From: Ottowia sp.
GTDB lineage: Bacteria > Pseudomonadota > Gammaproteobacteria > Burkholderiales > Burkholderiaceae_C
Direction of reading: 5' to 3'
Assembly (NCBI GenBank): GCA_023228705.1
Contig: JALOAS010000039.1
Coordinates: 1 to 25,952, forward strand
Length of the DNA stretch: 25,952 bases
A model generated the notes under the pieces. That model was not told the origin of the DNA and did not search any database. It saw nothing but the letters and a program-made list of their open reading frames with translations. The position numbers and the translations under genes were made by a program. The number at the start of each line of letters is the position of its first letter. The first letter of the stretch is position 1. Positions 24,009 to 25,952 of the stretch are shown here, piece by piece.

Positions 24009-24535
24009 GGCGCGTCCCCCAGCTCGTCCTGCAGCTTGAGCGCATCCTTGGCTTCGTCGCCCAGCAGGCGGGCGCCGGTGCCCGAGACGATCTTCACGAA
24101 CACGATGAAAAAGCGCAGCGCCAGCAGGGCAAACCCTATGGGCAGCACGATCTTGGGAACCCACTGCTGGATGGGCAGGTCCTGCATGTAGACGCCAAAC
24201 TCATGCAGCCGCGATACGTACTGCCAGCCGCCCAGCGCCAGGATGCAGGAATAGACCACGCACAGGCCCGCCGCCACCGAGCCCACCCAGCGCCCGAGGG
24301 TCGGCCCCATCAGCCGCACCAGCGCGTCTATGCCTATGTGCACGCTGGTTCGGACCCCGTAGGACGCGCCGATGAAGATGAACCAGGCAAAGATCAGGTC
24401 GGTGAACTCGAGCGCCCAGACGAAGCTGTAGTTGAAGATGTAGCGCGCGACGACCTGGGCAAAGGTGACCAGCGTCATGATCCCCAGCAGCGATTCCAGG
24501 AAATGCTCTTCCAGGCGCTCAAGCCTACGCAACAT
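24005..24535 (-). CDS. dctQ: TRAP transporter small permease, DctQ
   Basis: 176 aa with four membrane segments (about 14-32, 48-66, 88-110, 132-155). The motif VVARYIFNYSFVWALEFTDL with a conserved Trp-Glu pair, then SYGVRTSVHIGIDAL, is typical of DctQ. It pairs with DctM. ATG 24535 has AAGGA 7 nt upstream; earlier in-frame codons lack one. It follows dctP by 118 bp and overlaps dctM by 4 bp. Confidence 0.95.
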   Translation of the reverse strand: MLRRLERLEEHFLESLLGIMTLVTFAQVVARYIFNYSFVWALEFTDLIFAWFIFIGASYGVRTSVHIGIDALVRLMGPTLGRWVGSVAAGLCVVYSCILALGGWQYVSRLHEFGVYMQDLPIQQWVPKIVLPIGFALLALRFFIVFVKIVSGTGARLLGDEAKDALKLQDELGDAP

Positions 24536-24585
24536 GAAAGATCCTTGTTGTATGGAAAACCCGCTGGGCTCGGCGCGTGCGGGCA

Positions 24586-24607
24586 CGCGCCCGGTCAAGC
24601 GGGCGCG
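24586..24607 (-). promoter_or_regulatory. GC-rich hairpin between dctP and dctQ
   Basis: CGCGCCCG, loop CTTGAC, CGGGCGCG on the minus strand: a perfect 8-bp stem with no T-run after it. It may stabilise the dctP part of the mRNA so that the binding protein is made in excess over the membrane subunits; that role is inferred. Confidence 0.45.
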
Positions 24608-24653
24608 TCAGCCGGAGCCGGCACGCCCGGCTGAGCAACGGCAGCCTGCCGGA

Positions 24654-25673
24654 TCAGGTTTGGTTGGAAGCAATGGCCGCGTCCATCAGGTCGCGGCCGA
24701 TGTCGCCCTCAAACTGCTTCCAGACCGGCGCGACGGCGTCGCGCCAGGCTTGCAGGTCCTCCCTGGAGAGCTGGACCACCTTGGCCTTGTTGGCATCGAT
24801 GATGGCCTGCCGGTCGCGGGCGTTCAGATCAGCGGCGATCTGGTTCCCGTACGCCGCCGCTTCGGTCATGGCCTCGTCCAGCCCCGCGCGCAGGTCATCG
24901 GGCAGCCCGTTCCACCACTTCTGGTTGGTGATGATCATGTAGTCGATGACGCCGTGGTTGGTCTCGGCAATGGTCTTTTGCACCTCGTAGAACTTTTGCG
25001 AGTAGGTGTTGGACCAGGTGTTTTCCTGGCCGTCCACCACGCCCGTCTGCAGCGCCTGGTAGACCTCGGCAAATGCCATCTTCTGCGGGTTGGCCTTCAA
25101 TGCCTTGAACTGCGCCTGCAGCACGTCCGACGCCTGGATGCGGAACTTCAGTCCCCTGACGTCCTCGGGCCGCTGCAGCTTGTCCTTGTTGGTCGAGAGG
25201 ATCTTCATGCCGTTGTGCAGGTAGGCCAGGCCCAGGATGCTGCGGTTGGTCATGGACTCCAGCAGCTGCTTGCCCGCCGCGCTGGCCTGGAAGCGGTCGA
25301 CCGCGTCCATGTCGTCAAAGAGGAACGGCAGGTCAAAGAGCTGCACCTTCTTGGTGTAGCGGTCAAACTTGGACAGCGACGGCGCAATCATCTGGACATC
25401 GCCCAGCAGCAGCGCCTCCATTTCCTTGCCGTCGCCAAAGAGCTGCGAGTTGGGGAACACCTGGACCTCGACCTGGCCCGGGAATTTCTGCTCGGCCAGC
25501 TCCTTGAACTTGAGCGCGGTCTGCCCCTTGGGCGTGTGCTCGGCAACCACGTGACTGAACTTGATGACGACCTTGGACTGCGCAAGGGCGCGCGTTGCGG
25601 GCAGGCTCATCAAGCTGGCAGCGCCCAGCGCAGCCAGCAGCGGCCGGCGGCCAATTTTTGTCGTCGAGTTCAT
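24654..25673 (-). CDS. dctP: TRAP transporter substrate-binding protein, DctP
   Basis: 339 aa. A signal peptide (about 1-31, RRPLLAALGAASL to ALA-Q) directs it to the periplasm, where it captures substrate for DctQM. The mature part starts VVIKFSHVVAEHTPKGQTAL and has LKFRIQASDV, whose arginine is the usual carboxylate-binding residue, VDGQENTWSNTYSQKFYEVQ and a typical DctP end. This supports a C4-dicarboxylate or similar organic acid, but related proteins bind other carboxylates. ATG 25673 is set by GAGGAG 7 nt upstream. It is first in dctP-dctQ-dctM. Confidence 0.96.
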   Translation of the reverse strand: MNSTTKIGRRPLLAALGAASLMSLPATRALAQSKVVIKFSHVVAEHTPKGQTALKFKELAEQKFPGQVEVQVFPNSQLFGDGKEMEALLLGDVQMIAPSLSKFDRYTKKVQLFDLPFLFDDMDAVDRFQASAAGKQLLESMTNRSILGLAYLHNGMKILSTNKDKLQRPEDVRGLKFRIQASDVLQAQFKALKANPQKMAFAEVYQALQTGVVDGQENTWSNTYSQKFYEVQKTIAETNHGVIDYMIITNQKWWNGLPDDLRAGLDEAMTEAAAYGNQIAADLNARDRQAIIDANKAKVVQLSREDLQAWRDAVAPVWKQFEGDIGRDLMDAAIASNQT

Positions 25674-25743
25674 GCGAGATCTCCTCAGTTGGATGACACA
25701 AAACGTTGCCGCCGCATACGAATCGCGTCGGCACAACCCTGAC

Positions 25744-25786
25744 ATTATCACCGCCAAAAAGTGCACCCTGCCTAGGGGATTACCCT
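25744..25786 (-). promoter_or_regulatory. Candidate dctP promoter region with an inverted repeat
   Basis: On the minus strand GATAAT (25749-25744) could be a -10 box, about 70 nt before dctP. No -35 box is present at the right distance; instead AGGG-N5-CCCT (25774-25786) lies about 25 nt upstream, a possible operator or activator site. The motifs are seen; function is inferred. Confidence 0.35.
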
Positions 25787-25826
25787 GAACGCCACTCCGG
25801 GCGCGAACTGGCCGGCTTGCGGCAAC

Positions 25827-25952
25827 TCAGAGCTTGAGAATGAATTGATCGCGCCCGAGAGGATCGCCAAAGCCCGTCCAATCAAGACGCAAAGCGCAGG
25901 CATAGCTTGGGCTATGGCGAGCATTTGCAACGCGGAGTGGGCGGGTTTGGGC
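25827..25952. repeat. Dispersed repeat with long imperfect palindrome, cut by the right edge
   Basis: CATAGC-TTGG-GCTATG (25901-25916) is the centre of arms that continue outward with many matches. The left arm runs GATCGCCAAAGCCCG ... GACGCAAAG, and the right arm ATTTGCAACG ... GGGCGGGTTTGGGC. The right arm stops at the window edge just where a GATCC is expected. The first 50 bp (25827-25876) match 4418-4467 at 38 of 50 positions without gaps. No ORF is present. This looks like a chromosomal palindromic repeat (REP-like) rather than an IS. Confidence 0.65.

Noticed and set aside
1..25952. CRISPR arrays, phage genes, toxin-antitoxin or defence systems
   Set aside because: No regularly spaced repeats and no protein with such motifs; the genes are mainly housekeeping and transport.

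Overview
The window is a high-GC stretch of bacterial chromosome. The gene order thrS-infC-rpmI-rplT-pheS-pheT-ihfA-merR, followed by mltG-tmk-holB-pilZ-tatD and a nearby cysE and trmJ, is typical of Betaproteobacteria, order Burkholderiales. It is most likely Comamonadaceae or a close relative; that placement is inference from gene order and protein character, without any database search.

Left part (1-7921, all minus strand): the translation block. thrS and infC are followed by rpmI-rplT-pheS-pheT-ihfA and a MerR-type regulator that runs off the left edge. A clear sigma70-type promoter lies between infC and rpmI, a terminator or attenuator-like hairpin lies 10 nt before pheS, and a second hairpin with a T-run lies in the thrS leader. 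infC appears to start at a non-canonical ATC codon.

Middle (8188-16950): a minus-strand operon mltG-tmk-holB-pilZ-tatD-ankyrin protein (cell wall, DNA replication, type IV pili, metal-dependent DNase, periplasmic ankyrin repeats), partly coupled through ATGA overlaps. Then come cysE (minus), an MFS transporter (plus), and a minus-strand group: an aminotransferase, a small protein of unknown function, trxC and trmJ.

Right part (17021-25952): the aminotransferase is divergent from an SMP-30/gluconolactonase-family gene whose base use looks different from its neighbours. nth follows, then a 546-bp non-genic stretch that contains a 185-bp MITE-like element with 19-bp imperfect terminal inverted repeats. 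Directly behind it is an unusual gene: a predicted membrane-anchored copper nitrite reductase with a multi-pass N-terminal membrane domain, two cupredoxin domains with all copper ligands, and a C-terminal cytochrome c. A minus-strand TRAP transporter operon (dctP-dctQ-dctM) closes the window, and at the right edge is a long imperfect palindrome that is one copy of a dispersed repeat; a degenerate half copy lies before pheS.

Most of the window is ordinary core genome. The parts that most deserve attention are the triple-fusion NirK, the MITE-like element next to its start, the palindromic repeat family and the pheS leader. No CRISPR array, tRNA, rRNA or intact insertion sequence was seen.
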